Shown: one piece after another, positions 22,618-31,151 of the stretch
How the letters are laid out: each line of letters opens with the position of its first letter
Position numbering within the stretch: the stretch's first letter is position 1
Assembly (NCBI GenBank): GCA_023423715.1
Contig: JAFAFC010000019.1
Coordinates: 1 to 48,293 of the forward strand
DNA length: 48,293 nucleotides
Reading direction: 5' to 3'
Origin: Bacteroidota bacterium
GTDB taxonomy: Bacteria > Bacteroidota > Bacteroidia > Flavobacteriales > Weeksellaceae
Position numbers and translations under genes: made by a program
The notes under the pieces: model-generated
What the model was told of the DNA's origin: nothing
What the model saw: only the letters and a program-made list of their open reading frames with translations
The model's database searches: none

Positions 22618-24522
22618 ATGAATTCAAAACGATTTCTACTTCTCTTTTTCGCCACGTTTTTTGTGATGGGCTTTTCACAAAAATCAACTGCTGATAGTTT
22701 AGAGTTGCGTTTTAAAATGGCTAAAAACAATCAAGAAAAGGCGTTAGCTCAGATGGAATTGTCCGATTATTGGTCGTATCGTGACACTGTGAAAGCGTTT
22801 CAACATCTTAAAAATGCAGATCAATTTGTAGGAAATAATGAGTATTTAAAAGGTGTTTCACTTTTTTATAAAGGAGGTGTTTATTTTGATCATAATGGCG
22901 ATAAAGCACAAAATTTATACAAACAAGCAGATGAAAAACTGAAGCATGTTGAAACTCCAAAATCGTACGAATTTCGAGCACGATTATGGCATAATTACGC
23001 TGTTTTGCAGCAAATGAAAGATGATCACGGCGATTTTCTAGATATTACTTTAAAAAAATGTATTCCTTTTGCAGAGAAATCTGGTAACAAAAAACTTTTG
23101 GCAGGATACTTCGTTGATGTTGGACTTATTTTTAATAATTATCGAGAATTTCCCAAGGCGATTACCTACTACAATAAAGCGTTGGAGACTTTAAAAAACG
23201 TTGATAACAAAGATGAAACTGCGGCTTGGGTTTATTTAAATATGGCTGGAACGTATTTAGAAACCAAAGATTTGAAAGCCGTAAATAACGCATTGAGAAA
23301 CGCCGATTTATATCTCGCTAGAATTCCAGAATCGCAGTATAATGTGGTTGCGTACCAGCAAAAATCTAAATATTACAACGCGATAGGAAACACGAAAGAA
23401 GCCTATGTTACCATCCAAAAAGGGATTGCTTTTGCAAAAAGCATGAATTTGGATTACGATTATTTTACGTTGAGTTACGAGTATTATCGACTTTTAAAAA
23501 CGGATAAAAAATTTAGCGAAGCGAAAACAGTTTTACAAAATTTACTTCAAGACAATAAATTTTCTCAACGGAAACTGAATAAATTGGTGATTTTAAATGA
23601 ACTTTCGGATGTTGAAAAAACATTGGGAAATTTCGAGTCGGCGCTTTCGTACAACGAGCAATTTCAAATGCTAAATGATACGGTTCAAAAAGAAAATGAA
23701 AAACTTCAAATTTTTAATCTTGAATCGGAATTCAAAACTAAAGAACAACAAAAATCGCTGCAACATTTAGAAAGTAAAAACAAGCAGCAAAAAATTATCA
23801 GCATTATTAGCTTAATCCTTCTATTGGTGGTGATTTCCTTTTTTGTTTATGCATTAAAACAGCGTAAAAAAGCCAACGAGCAAAAGTTGCTTACGATACA
23901 ACAACAGCAAAAAAGCGAAGTAGAGCAAGCGCTTTACGAAGGCGAAATTATGGAGCGTGAACGTATCGCAAAAGACCTTCACGACGGAATTGGTGGGCGA
24001 ATTACAGGGATAAAAATTCATCTTGAAAATTTAGCTCAGCAGAACAATAATTCAGATTTGCAGAATTTGACCAATCAATTGGAAATTTGTCTTTCGGAAT
24101 TACGAAATACCGCTCGAAATCTTACGCCCGAAACGTTGAAGAAATTCGGTTTGGAGGAAGCTATCAAAGATTTTTGTCAGAATATGTCCTCGTCTTCAAG
24201 AACGATTTCATGCTATGTGAAAAATTTGAACCAAATTACGGATCAGAAAACGCAGATTCATATCTTTCATATTATTCAGGAAACGGTAAATAACGCTGTA
24301 AAACATTCGGAAGCCTCAAAAATACTGGTACAATGCACGTTTGAAGATCATTTGCTTTTGCTCGACATCGAAGACAACGGAAAGGGATTTGATGTGGAAA
24401 AAGTTTCTCGAGGTTTAGGATTGAATAATATTGAAAAAAGAGTACACGCTTTAAGCGGAAAATTGAATATACATTCATCCACCAATGCTGGAACGACGGT
24501 TAATATTGAAGCAAAAATTTAA
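22618..24522 (+). CDS. TPR sensor histidine kinase (HisKA_3 type)
   Basis: A 634-residue kinase started at the ATG at 22618, which gives a proper signal peptide (MNSKRFLLLFFATFFVMGFS); an upstream in-frame start would put unrelated residues ahead of it. The periplasmic part, to about residue 390, is a row of TPR units (for example LLAGYFVDVGLIFNNYREFPKAITYYNKALETL). One membrane segment spans 393-411. The cytoplasmic part has a HisKA_3 dimerisation helix with H455 in ERERIAKDLHDGIGGRI and a HATPase domain with N-box IIQETVNNAVKHS and G-box DNGKGFD and GLGLNNI. The response regulator follows after 17 bases. The input signal is unknown; periplasmic TPRs suggest a protein or peptide ligand. Confidence 0.9.
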   Translation: MNSKRFLLLFFATFFVMGFSQKSTADSLELRFKMAKNNQEKALAQMELSDYWSYRDTVKAFQHLKNADQFVGNNEYLKGVSLFYKGGVYFDHNGDKAQNLYKQADEKLKHVETPKSYEFRARLWHNYAVLQQMKDDHGDFLDITLKKCIPFAEKSGNKKLLAGYFVDVGLIFNNYREFPKAITYYNKALETLKNVDNKDETAAWVYLNMAGTYLETKDLKAVNNALRNADLYLARIPESQYNVVAYQQKSKYYNAIGNTKEAYVTIQKGIAFAKSMNLDYDYFTLSYEYYRLLKTDKKFSEAKTVLQNLLQDNKFSQRKLNKLVILNELSDVEKTLGNFESALSYNEQFQMLNDTVQKENEKLQIFNLESEFKTKEQQKSLQHLESKNKQQKIISIISLILLLVVISFFVYALKQRKKANEQKLLTIQQQQKSEVEQALYEGEIMERERIAKDLHDGIGGRITGIKIHLENLAQQNNNSDLQNLTNQLEICLSELRNTARNLTPETLKKFGLEEAIKDFCQNMSSSSRTISCYVKNLNQITDQKTQIHIFHIIQETVNNAVKHSEASKILVQCTFEDHLLLLDIEDNGKGFDVEKVSRGLGLNNIEKRVHALSGKLNIHSSTNAGTTVNIEAKI

Positions 24523-24539
24523 TTCAAAAAAACGCAAAA

Positions 24540-25175
24540 ATGCCCAAAATACGAATCATAATTTGCGACGATCATCCAATTATTACGCAAGGCTTGCGCA
24601 ATTTTTTGGATCAAAAAAAGAGTATGGAAGTTGTTGCTACAGCCAGTTCTGGAGCAGAACTTCTGCAAATTATTGAAAGCCAAGAAACCGATATTTTATT
24701 GCTAGATATTAATCTTCCCGATACAAGTGGAATCGCGTTGTGTGCCGAGATAAAAAAGAAATTTCCAGAAATTAAAATTATTGGATTTAGCAATAATAAT
24801 GAGCGTAGTTTTATTGTAAGAATGCTAAGTAATAATGCGTCGGGATATTTGGTGAAAAGCGCTTCTGTAACCGAAATTGAGCAAGCGATCGAGCAAGTGT
24901 ATCAAGGTGGAATTTATTTCGGAAACGATGCTCAAAAAGCTTTGGCTTCATTGGCATTGGATACGTCGGAGGAAATTCCGCCCATCACAAAACGCGAAAA
25001 AGAAGTTCTTTTGTTATTATCTCAAGGTTTATCTTCCATTGAAATCGCAAATAAAATTTTCGTGACATCACAAACCGTAGATAGCCATCGAAAAAATTTA
25101 CTTTCAAAATTTTCTGTCAATAAAACGGTTACACTTCTTCAAAAAGCGAAGGATATGGGATTGTTGGAGGAATAA
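24540..25175 (+). CDS. LuxR/NarL-family response regulator
   Basis: A 211-residue regulator. The receiver domain has the acidic pair D10-D11 (IIICDDHP), phospho-acceptor D56 in ILLLDINLPD, the conserved Ser/Thr-position stretch IIGFSNN and K106 in GYLVKS. A GerE/LuxR HTH occupies about residues 145-205: ITKREKEVLLLLSQGLSSIEIANKIFVTSQTVDSHRKNLLSKF, including the usual T-V-x-x-H-R-x-N recognition helix. It is the partner of the kinase 17 bases upstream. Phosphorylation would cause dimerisation and DNA binding. Targets are not evident; the thioredoxin gene 61 bases downstream has its own likely promoter. Confidence 0.93.
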   Translation: MPKIRIIICDDHPIITQGLRNFLDQKKSMEVVATASSGAELLQIIESQETDILLLDINLPDTSGIALCAEIKKKFPEIKIIGFSNNNERSFIVRMLSNNASGYLVKSASVTEIEQAIEQVYQGGIYFGNDAQKALASLALDTSEEIPPITKREKEVLLLLSQGLSSIEIANKIFVTSQTVDSHRKNLLSKFSVNKTVTLLQKAKDMGLLEE

Positions 25176-25236
25176 AAGTTTCTTTTAAAAGTCAACTGTT
25201 TTTTTTATAACTTCGATGTAGCTAAAAAACAGTACA

Positions 25237-25752
25237 ATGAAAAAAATGAAAATTTTGACGCTCCTTATGGTTTTCGCAATGCAATTTATGTTTGCACAAG
25301 AGAATGCGAAAACTCTTATGGATAATTCTTTGAGCCAAGCCAAAAAAGAAAACAAGAACGTTCTTTTGGTGTTTCATGCATCTTGGTGCGGTTGGTGTAA
25401 GTTGATGGAAAAAAACATGAATCTTCCAGAAACAAAACCTATGTTTGAATCTAGTTTCGTAACAACCTATGTTGATGTTCAGGAAAGAGGTGAGAAGAAG
25501 AAGCTTGAAAATCCAGGCGGTCAGGAGTTGATGAACAAATATAAAGGCGAGACTGCAGGATTACCTTTTTGGGTGATACTTGCTCCAGACGGTAAGGTTT
25601 TAGCCGACTCTTTTGATAAAAATGGAGATAATTTGGGTTCACCAGCAACGCCAGAAGAAGTAGCTTCGTTTATTGAGAAGCTTCAAGTGGCATCTAAGAT
25701 GAAAACCGAAGACTTTGCGGTGATTAAAAAGGTATTTATCAAAAATGATTAA
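25237..25752 (+). CDS. Secreted thioredoxin-fold protein
   Basis: A 171-residue protein with a signal peptide (MKILTLLMVFAMQFMFA, cut near QENAK) and a thioredoxin-like domain of the Thioredoxin_7/DUF255 kind. ENKNVLLVFHASWCGWCKLMEKN carries the redox pair C51-G-W-C54. Later, the segment AGLPFWVILAPDGKVL holds the cis-proline-like G-L-P position and the D-G turn. It is likely a periplasmic disulphide reductase or chaperone-type oxidoreductase. It ends at a bidirectional terminator facing a TPR gene. A TAACTTCG box about 25 bases before the start is a weak promoter candidate. Confidence 0.85.
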   Translation: MKKMKILTLLMVFAMQFMFAQENAKTLMDNSLSQAKKENKNVLLVFHASWCGWCKLMEKNMNLPETKPMFESSFVTTYVDVQERGEKKKLENPGGQELMNKYKGETAGLPFWVILAPDGKVLADSFDKNGDNLGSPATPEEVASFIEKLQVASKMKTEDFAVIKKVFIKND

Positions 25753-25755
25753 AAT

Positions 25756-25787
25756 AAAAAGTGCTAGAAAACTCTAGCACTTTTTTG
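25756..25787. terminator. Bidirectional terminator
   Basis: AAAAAGTGCTAG pairs with CTAGCACTTTTT around a short AAAACT-type loop between convergent genes. Both strands have a T run after the hairpin. Confidence 0.9.
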
Positions 25788-25791
25788 TTTA

Positions 25792-26337
25792 TTACTTATC
25801 CAAAGCTTCTTTCAGCTTTACAGCTTCCGGATTGCTAGGATCGTATTCTAGGGATTTTGCAATATTCTTTTTAGCTTCATCCTTATTGGTTTCAAACTGA
25901 GAGTACGCAATGAAAAAATGAGCGTAAGCCAAGTTCTTTTTGCTTGTTTCTAATTCTTCAGGTTTCACTAAACCAATATATTTTTGATAAGCCAATGTTG
26001 CGTTTGGAATATCTTTCATCGATTGATACACATATCCTTGGCTATAATAAGCGGGCGACCAATCGGGAAGTGCTACATTCACTTTTTTCCAAGTTTCAAG
26101 GGCATTTTTCCACTCTTTGTTTTCTTGATAAGCAGCGGCCAATTTTACGAGTGATTCATTATCCTTCGGATTTGCTTCTACTTGTTTTTTCAGCGCTTCA
26201 ATCGCTGGTGTTGTCTGTGTTTGCGTTTGTACTTGTTCTGTCGTTGTTGTTTCCTGCGCATGTACAAAACTTGCCGAACCAAATAATAGCATTCCTAATA
26301 CAAGGTGTTTCGAGCTCTTAATTTTAATCAATTTCAT
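25792..26337 (-). CDS. Periplasmic TPR protein
   Basis: A 181-residue exported protein: signal peptide to about residue 27 (LVLGMLLFGSASFVHA), a Thr/Gln-rich linker (TTTTEQVQTQTQTTPA), then about four TPR units. Typical lines are NESLVKLAAAYQENKEWKNALETWKKVNVALPDWSPAYYSQGYVYQSMKDIPNATLAYQKYI and EAKKNIAKSLEYDPSNPEAVKLKEAL. TPR arrays bind peptides or proteins; this one has no other domain, so it is a scaffold or chaperone in the periplasm. Its function cannot be given more exactly. It has about 510 bases of free upstream DNA and is probably transcribed alone. Confidence 0.8.
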   Translation of the reverse strand: MKLIKIKSSKHLVLGMLLFGSASFVHAQETTTTEQVQTQTQTTPAIEALKKQVEANPKDNESLVKLAAAYQENKEWKNALETWKKVNVALPDWSPAYYSQGYVYQSMKDIPNATLAYQKYIGLVKPEELETSKKNLAYAHFFIAYSQFETNKDEAKKNIAKSLEYDPSNPEAVKLKEALDK

Positions 26338-26850
26338 GTTGTTCTATTTTAATAATTAGTATTGGGTTGCACTTTTTTAGAAACAACAATAATTCCAGTA
26401 GGGTCAATTTGTTTAGATTTATTAGGCTTTTTGGTAAAAACTTAACGGGTTTTATTCAAGATTTATGAAAAGTTGTGATTTTAAAGTGTTTTTTACTGCG
26501 GAAAAAAATATTCCAAAAAAGAAAGAATTTCTCACTTTGATAAATTCTCTATTCATCGGTTTTTAAAGTTAAGTTGCTGATTTTAAAGTGAATTAGGGTG
26601 ATTTTCCTATATTAAAATAAATTTTGATTTTATATTAATTGTAAATTTGAAGAAACTAAAAACAAATTAAACCATGAAACAGGAAATTTTACTTTTTAAA
26701 TTGAGTATTTCGTAACCTCAATTATTTCAGGAGACTCAGTTTTCTGAAACATTTTCATTTTAACATTTTCGAAGTATCCTATAGGCAACTCAAAAATTGT
26801 ATTTGTTGCGATGCTTTGAAGATTTGTAAAACTAAAAACATTCACTAATC
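26338..26850. other. 513-base intergenic region upstream of the T9SS protein
   Basis: No gene is seen. The 12-mer GATTTTAAAGTG occurs twice (26477-26488 and 26579-26590), both after a GTTG, with a related TTTTTAAAGTTAAG between, a possible regulator-binding repeat. TAAATTTG at 26642-26649 fits the TAnnTTTG promoter box. A 13-codon frame starts at 26674 (MKQEILLFKLSIS), directed rightward, too short to call. The remaining DNA up to 26850 would be a leader of about 190 bases for the gene at 26851. Confidence 0.4.
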
Positions 26851-28989
26851 ATGAAAAACTTTACCATTTGGAACAAGGTGATATCTTTGGCTATCGTCAT
26901 GTTCTTAAGTCTTATAAATGTAAATCAATTTCAAGCTCAAAATTCGTGTCAAGGAAAAACCTATACCATGGGTGGTTGGGGAGCGCCTAATCAAGGAACG
27001 CCCCAAACGAGTTATATGTATGCCCATTTTAATTCTGCATTTCCAACGGGATTAACAATAGGATGTCCTTCGGGATATCAACTAAAATTAACTAGCGCAG
27101 CGGATATTACTAACTTTTTACCTTCAGGTGGTACACCAGCAAAGCTGACTCAATCCTACACCAATCCTGCGGGTTCTTTATCTAACACATTGGCTGGGCA
27201 ACTAGTTTCGGTGACTTTAGCCGTTGTTTTTGACGCTACAGATCCTAACTTCTCAGTATCAAATAGTACTTTGGGAAGCCACTATATTGTAGATACCAAC
27301 AGTCCATTTTATTTGAAAACCGTAAATCAATTCTTGGCGTTGGCGAATGATTTTATTGGAGGATGCAGCAGCAGCTCATATACAGCTTCTCAATTTACAG
27401 AAGCGGCTGATAAAATTAATCAGAGTTATCACGAAGGTAGTGTTAACACTGGATTTTTGAATTGCTGTACATTGAAAATTGATGTAACGTATGATCCGAT
27501 TTTATGTAACGGAGGTACAACTACAGTCCATGTACGCGCGATAAATGGTTCTAGTTCAACAAGTGGTGTTGGAGATTTCGTTGTTACAGCCGGAACATAT
27601 ACGTATGTAATTAGCGATGGAGATTGTAAAGATCAAGTGACTATTACAATAGGCGAACCAACCAAAGTTGATATTTCTGCCGTAGCTGGTACGATTTCTT
27701 GTTTTGGTGGAAATACAAGCGTAACACTTACTGCAACAGGTGGAACACCGCCTTACGATATCTATTTTAACGGAAGTTTGGTTTCTGATAACGATGCCGA
27801 TGGTATTTTTGTCGTAACAGGAGTTGTTGCGGGTACGTATACGTATTCTGCTACGGACGCTAATACTTGTAGTGGAGCAGGAGAGAAAACAATTACCGTT
27901 ATTGAGCCAACCAAGCTTAGCATCGCGGTGCCTTCAGTGACCGTATTGTGTTACAGTGAGAAAACGGATGTTACTGCAAATGTAACTGGCGGAACTCCTC
28001 CTTACACGGTAACTTGGTGGAAAGATGGTGTTCAAGTGGCTAGTGGACTTACCGCTAGTTTGGGTGTAGGACTATACACCGTTAAAGTTGTTGATGCTAA
28101 TGGTTGTTCTACTGAGACAACAGCAGAGGTAAAAGTTCAAACATGTAATGGCTTTACAACAGTTACTCAAGGTGGTTGGGGAGCAAAAGCTGCAGGTAAT
28201 AATTGGGGTGCTTATCGTGATAAAAATTTCGCAACAGCTTTCCCTACTGGATTAACAATAGGTTACGGAACACGTTTCTTGAAATTAACTTCGGCCGCTG
28301 CAGTAGATGCATTTTTACCTAGCGGAACAACCCCAAGAGCGTTAAATCCTGGTACGTTGACTAATCCAGGAGGTTCGTATAGCAATGTTCTAGCGGGTCA
28401 AGTGGTTGCATTAACAATGAATGTTGGCATGGATAATGCGATTGCAACGTTCTCTTCAAGCACAACGCCTTTACGCGATCTTATCGTCGTTTCTGGTCCA
28501 ATGGCAGGGAAAACGGTTGGTAATGTTTTAGCAGAAGCAAACAAAGTTTTAGGTGGTGAAGCATCAGCATTTTCTCCATCGGATATCAATGGAATTGTCG
28601 ATGCAATCAATAATAATTTTGATGGTGGAAAAGTGAATTTAGGATATTTAGCTTGTCCTTGCGCAAGTACTCCGCCGCCAACACCATGTCCAGATCCTAA
28701 AGAATCAGAACCTGTAGTCATGCCAGATTTAAATGATGTTATCCTTTTTCCAAATCCTAGTAAAGGTGAAGTTAATTTAACATTTGTGAAGCCTACAGGA
28801 GGTACTATGGAGATTCTGTTATACAATTCTACCGGAAAATTAATGGGTGATCTTTCTAAAAATGCTCAGATTTTAGGAGATAGAGTTGTTGTAAGATATG
28901 CCAATTATACACTTCTTGATGGAATTTATATTGTAAAAGTTCGTGCAAATGGCATTGAAAAATCATTAAAACTTATTATTAAAAAGTAA
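26851..28989 (+). CDS. Large cell-surface protein with SprB-like repeats and T9SS sorting domain
   Basis: A 712-residue secreted protein. A signal peptide of about 30 residues ends at NQFQAQ. Domain A (about 35-205) begins YTMGGWGAPNQ and contains FPTGLTIG, LKLTSAADI, FLPSG and SNTLAGQ. Three SprB-type repeats follow (about 210-430), marked by CNGGTTT, CFGGNTSVTLTATGGTPPY and CYSEKTDVTANVTGGTPPYTVTW. Domain A is then repeated (about 435-605: GGWGAKAAG, FPTGLTIG, LKLTSAAAV, FLPSG, SNVLAGQ). The last 80 residues (VILFPNPSKGEVNLTF to SLKLIIKK) are the type A sorting domain cut off during type IX secretion. It is exported to the cell surface or medium, probably as an adhesin. The flanking domain has no name known to me. 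Confidence 0.85.
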   Translation: MKNFTIWNKVISLAIVMFLSLINVNQFQAQNSCQGKTYTMGGWGAPNQGTPQTSYMYAHFNSAFPTGLTIGCPSGYQLKLTSAADITNFLPSGGTPAKLTQSYTNPAGSLSNTLAGQLVSVTLAVVFDATDPNFSVSNSTLGSHYIVDTNSPFYLKTVNQFLALANDFIGGCSSSSYTASQFTEAADKINQSYHEGSVNTGFLNCCTLKIDVTYDPILCNGGTTTVHVRAINGSSSTSGVGDFVVTAGTYTYVISDGDCKDQVTITIGEPTKVDISAVAGTISCFGGNTSVTLTATGGTPPYDIYFNGSLVSDNDADGIFVVTGVVAGTYTYSATDANTCSGAGEKTITVIEPTKLSIAVPSVTVLCYSEKTDVTANVTGGTPPYTVTWWKDGVQVASGLTASLGVGLYTVKVVDANGCSTETTAEVKVQTCNGFTTVTQGGWGAKAAGNNWGAYRDKNFATAFPTGLTIGYGTRFLKLTSAAAVDAFLPSGTTPRALNPGTLTNPGGSYSNVLAGQVVALTMNVGMDNAIATFSSSTTPLRDLIVVSGPMAGKTVGNVLAEANKVLGGEASAFSPSDINGIVDAINNNFDGGKVNLGYLACPCASTPPPTPCPDPKESEPVVMPDLNDVILFPNPSKGEVNLTFVKPTGGTMEILLYNSTGKLMGDLSKNAQILGDRVVVRYANYTLLDGIYIVKVRANGIEKSLKLIIKK

Positions 28990-29019
28990 ATGATATATAG
29001 TTGATTTCGTGTAAAAACC

Positions 29020-29056
29020 AAAATGAAGCCCAAAGATTTCTTTGGGCTTTTCGTTT
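29020..29056 (+). terminator. Intrinsic terminator of the T9SS protein gene
   Basis: AAGCCCAAAG (29026-29035) pairs with CTTTGGGCTT (29040-29049) around a four-base loop, followed by TTCGTTTTTG. It also rules out an earlier in-frame start for the next gene. Confidence 0.85.
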
Positions 29057-29085
29057 TTGTAGCCCATAAAAAAATTGTATTTTCG
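29056..29085 (+). promoter_or_regulatory. Promoter of the transketolase operon
   Basis: TTTG at 29056-29059, an 18-base spacer, then TATTTTCG at 29078-29085 (TAnnTTTG with one change). The predicted start near 29092 leaves a leader of about 15 bases before the ATG at 29107. Confidence 0.6.
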
Positions 29086-29106
29086 TGTGCAAATAAATCT
29101 AAAAGA

Positions 29107-29958
29107 ATGAGTAAATCAATCGGAGAGCTAAAGTCAATAGCTACGCAGGTTAGAAGGGATATTTTAAGAATGGTAAGTGCGGTGAATTCCGGACATCCAG
29201 GAGGTAGTTTAGGGTGTACAGAGTATTTCGTTGCACTTTATGGTAATGTAATGAACTACAAGCTTCCTTTCACCATGGAAGGAAAAGGAGAAGATCTTTT
29301 CTTTTTATCTAACGGACATATTTCCCCTGTGTTTTATTCGACGTTGGCAAGATTCGACTTTTTTCCAGTTTCAGAATTAGCTACCTTCAGAAAACTAGAT
29401 TCTCGTTTGCAAGGTCACCCAACAACACATGAAGGGTTGCCTGGAATCAGAATGGCTTCTGGGTCTTTAGGACAAGGTCTTTCTGTAGGAATTGGTGCAG
29501 CTTTAGCTAAAAAAATGGATGGTGATACCAGTATGGTGTACACGCTTCATGGTGATGGAGAGTTGCAAGAAGGACAGATTTGGGAAGCTTTAATGTTTGC
29601 AGCCCATAATAAAGTAGATAACTTAATCTCTACGATTGACTTCAACAACAGACAGATTGATGGTGATGTTGATGATGTTCTTTCTCTAGGAAATCTTCAT
29701 GCGAAATTAGAAGCTTTCGGATGGAGAGTTTTAGAAGAGAAAAACGGAAATGATATGGACGCTGTTGTGGCAATTCTTGGTAGAGCCAAAGAAGAAGCAG
29801 GACAAGGAAAACCTGTAGCAATTATCCTTCATACAGAAATGGGTAATGGTGTTGATTTCATGATGGGGACGCATGCTTGGCATGGTAAAGCGCCAAATGC
29901 AGATCAGCTAGCTAATGCGCTTTCGCAGTTAGAAATGGATGAAAAAGCAGATTATTAA
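29107..29958 (+). CDS. Transketolase, N-terminal subunit
   Basis: A 283-residue protein equal to the N-terminal (thiamine diphosphate-binding) third of transketolase. Near residue 30 is VNSGHPGGSLG, then LSNGHISPVFYSTL, GSLGQGLSVGIGAALA, and the ThDP-magnesium motif HGDGELQEGQIWEALM with a downstream DFNNRQIDG. Start at 29107; upstream in-frame codons lie in the terminator of the previous gene. Together with the C-terminal subunit at 31152 it transfers two-carbon units between sugar phosphates in the pentose phosphate pathway. Split transketolase is normal in many Bacteroidota, Firmicutes and Archaea. The two halves are usually adjacent, but here a 387-residue secreted protein gene lies between them. 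Confidence 0.93.
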   Translation: MSKSIGELKSIATQVRRDILRMVSAVNSGHPGGSLGCTEYFVALYGNVMNYKLPFTMEGKGEDLFFLSNGHISPVFYSTLARFDFFPVSELATFRKLDSRLQGHPTTHEGLPGIRMASGSLGQGLSVGIGAALAKKMDGDTSMVYTLHGDGELQEGQIWEALMFAAHNKVDNLISTIDFNNRQIDGDVDDVLSLGNLHAKLEAFGWRVLEEKNGNDMDAVVAILGRAKEEAGQGKPVAIILHTEMGNGVDFMMGTHAWHGKAPNADQLANALSQLEMDEKADY

Positions 29959-29968
29959 TCAATAATCT

Positions 29969-31132
29969 ATGAAAAAGCTTTCGATCTTCTTCGTTGTTTT
30001 AGGTACTATTGGGGCGTTTGCGCAAAATAATACGGTTCAGTTTACAAAAAAACTGGAGTACGAATTGAATTTTAAAGGCACGCCGCATAGTGAATTTTCC
30101 GATTCTAAATTGGGAATTACTTCGTACACGAATGGGAAAGAATCCATTGCTGAAATCGCTGTCAACCAAAATTATAAAACCGTTTGGTTTTTTGATCAAA
30201 ACGGAACGAGTTCAGTTTCGTATGGAATTGGAAACAAGCTGAGACCCGAACATGCAGGTTCGTATCGTGAGATTTATAGCGAAGGCGAGTTGGAGAATCA
30301 AAAGATTTCTGTAATTCCTTTGGACGTTAAAGAAACCATTTTGGGGTATTCGTGCGACCAGTTTTTGTTGAAACCAATTTTTGTAAATACGAATGAAAGT
30401 CGAAATGGAGATGGAAACTTTATTGTTTGCCTTTCTCAAGATTTGAAAATGGATAATACGAAATTGTACGAAACCATACTTCAACTTCCAAATCAAGTTC
30501 AGTATGTAGCGCCTTTTTCAGGAACGATTTTAAAATTTGGACCCGAGAAAGACTACAAAAAAGAACATATTGTCCTTACCAAAATTTCGGATACTAATGA
30601 ATCAATTCAGTTCAATAACAAGCAGAATTTAATTGATGAGAAGAAGTATGTGGAGAAAATGCAAAAGGTCGTTAAAGAACAACTAAATGCAGCTGAAATA
30701 GATTCTACTATTGTAGATTCTGCCTACGCTGTTGCTGATTCTGTTGCGACTGCAGTTGCCATGGAAAGCTTCTTGGAAGGAATTGATGATTTGCCAGAAT
30801 ACGAGTCCACATTCAAAACGCCAAGCGAAGGAACCTTTGCGATTTCAAGTTTCGGAAAAGATTCTAAAATCTGGAGGATTCTTCCGAAGCATTGTCAAAA
30901 CTTCGAAAAAGATCTTCCGAAATTAGATGATAAAAAATTGGAAGCGAGTTTACGAAATTATATGGGACAGGTTTGTGATTTGTATATTACCCAGCTTTCA
31001 TACAATTCTGTGGACAAAAAAGTAACGGTTGATGAGCTGCGACGCGAGATTCTTCATATCCTAAACCAATGGGATAGCCTAAGCAAAGGAGATCGTAATA
31101 AGCTACTTAAATATTTAAATAAATTAGACTAA
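29969..31132 (+). CDS. Secreted protein, DUF4412/GLPGLI-like, between transketolase halves
   Basis: A 387-residue protein with a signal peptide (MKKLSIFFVVLGTIGAFA, cut near QNNTV). Residues 25-190 are a beta-rich domain resembling DUF4412 or the GLPGLI group: TKKLEYELNFKGTPHSEFSDS, then VIPLDVKETILGYSCDQFLLKPIF, the I-x-G-Y-x-C-x-x-Y/F pattern in which a strand pair holds the central cysteine. The C-terminal third is helical and polar (LPKLDDKKLEASLRNYMGQVCDLYITQ). The role is unknown; such proteins are exported to the periplasm or outer membrane. The start lies 10 bases after the N-subunit and the stop 19 bases before the C-subunit, so it is transcribed with transketolase, though no metabolic link is evident. 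Confidence 0.7.
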   Translation: MKKLSIFFVVLGTIGAFAQNNTVQFTKKLEYELNFKGTPHSEFSDSKLGITSYTNGKESIAEIAVNQNYKTVWFFDQNGTSSVSYGIGNKLRPEHAGSYREIYSEGELENQKISVIPLDVKETILGYSCDQFLLKPIFVNTNESRNGDGNFIVCLSQDLKMDNTKLYETILQLPNQVQYVAPFSGTILKFGPEKDYKKEHIVLTKISDTNESIQFNNKQNLIDEKKYVEKMQKVVKEQLNAAEIDSTIVDSAYAVADSVATAVAMESFLEGIDDLPEYESTFKTPSEGTFAISSFGKDSKIWRILPKHCQNFEKDLPKLDDKKLEASLRNYMGQVCDLYITQLSYNSVDKKVTVDELRREILHILNQWDSLSKGDRNKLLKYLNKLD

Positions 31133-31151
31133 TAAAAAGAAAAATATCAAA

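Noticed and set aside
25944..26321. 125-codon plus-strand frame opposite the periplasmic TPR gene
   Set aside because: The minus-strand protein has a signal peptide and clear TPR units; the antisense frame shows neither a motif nor a start context.
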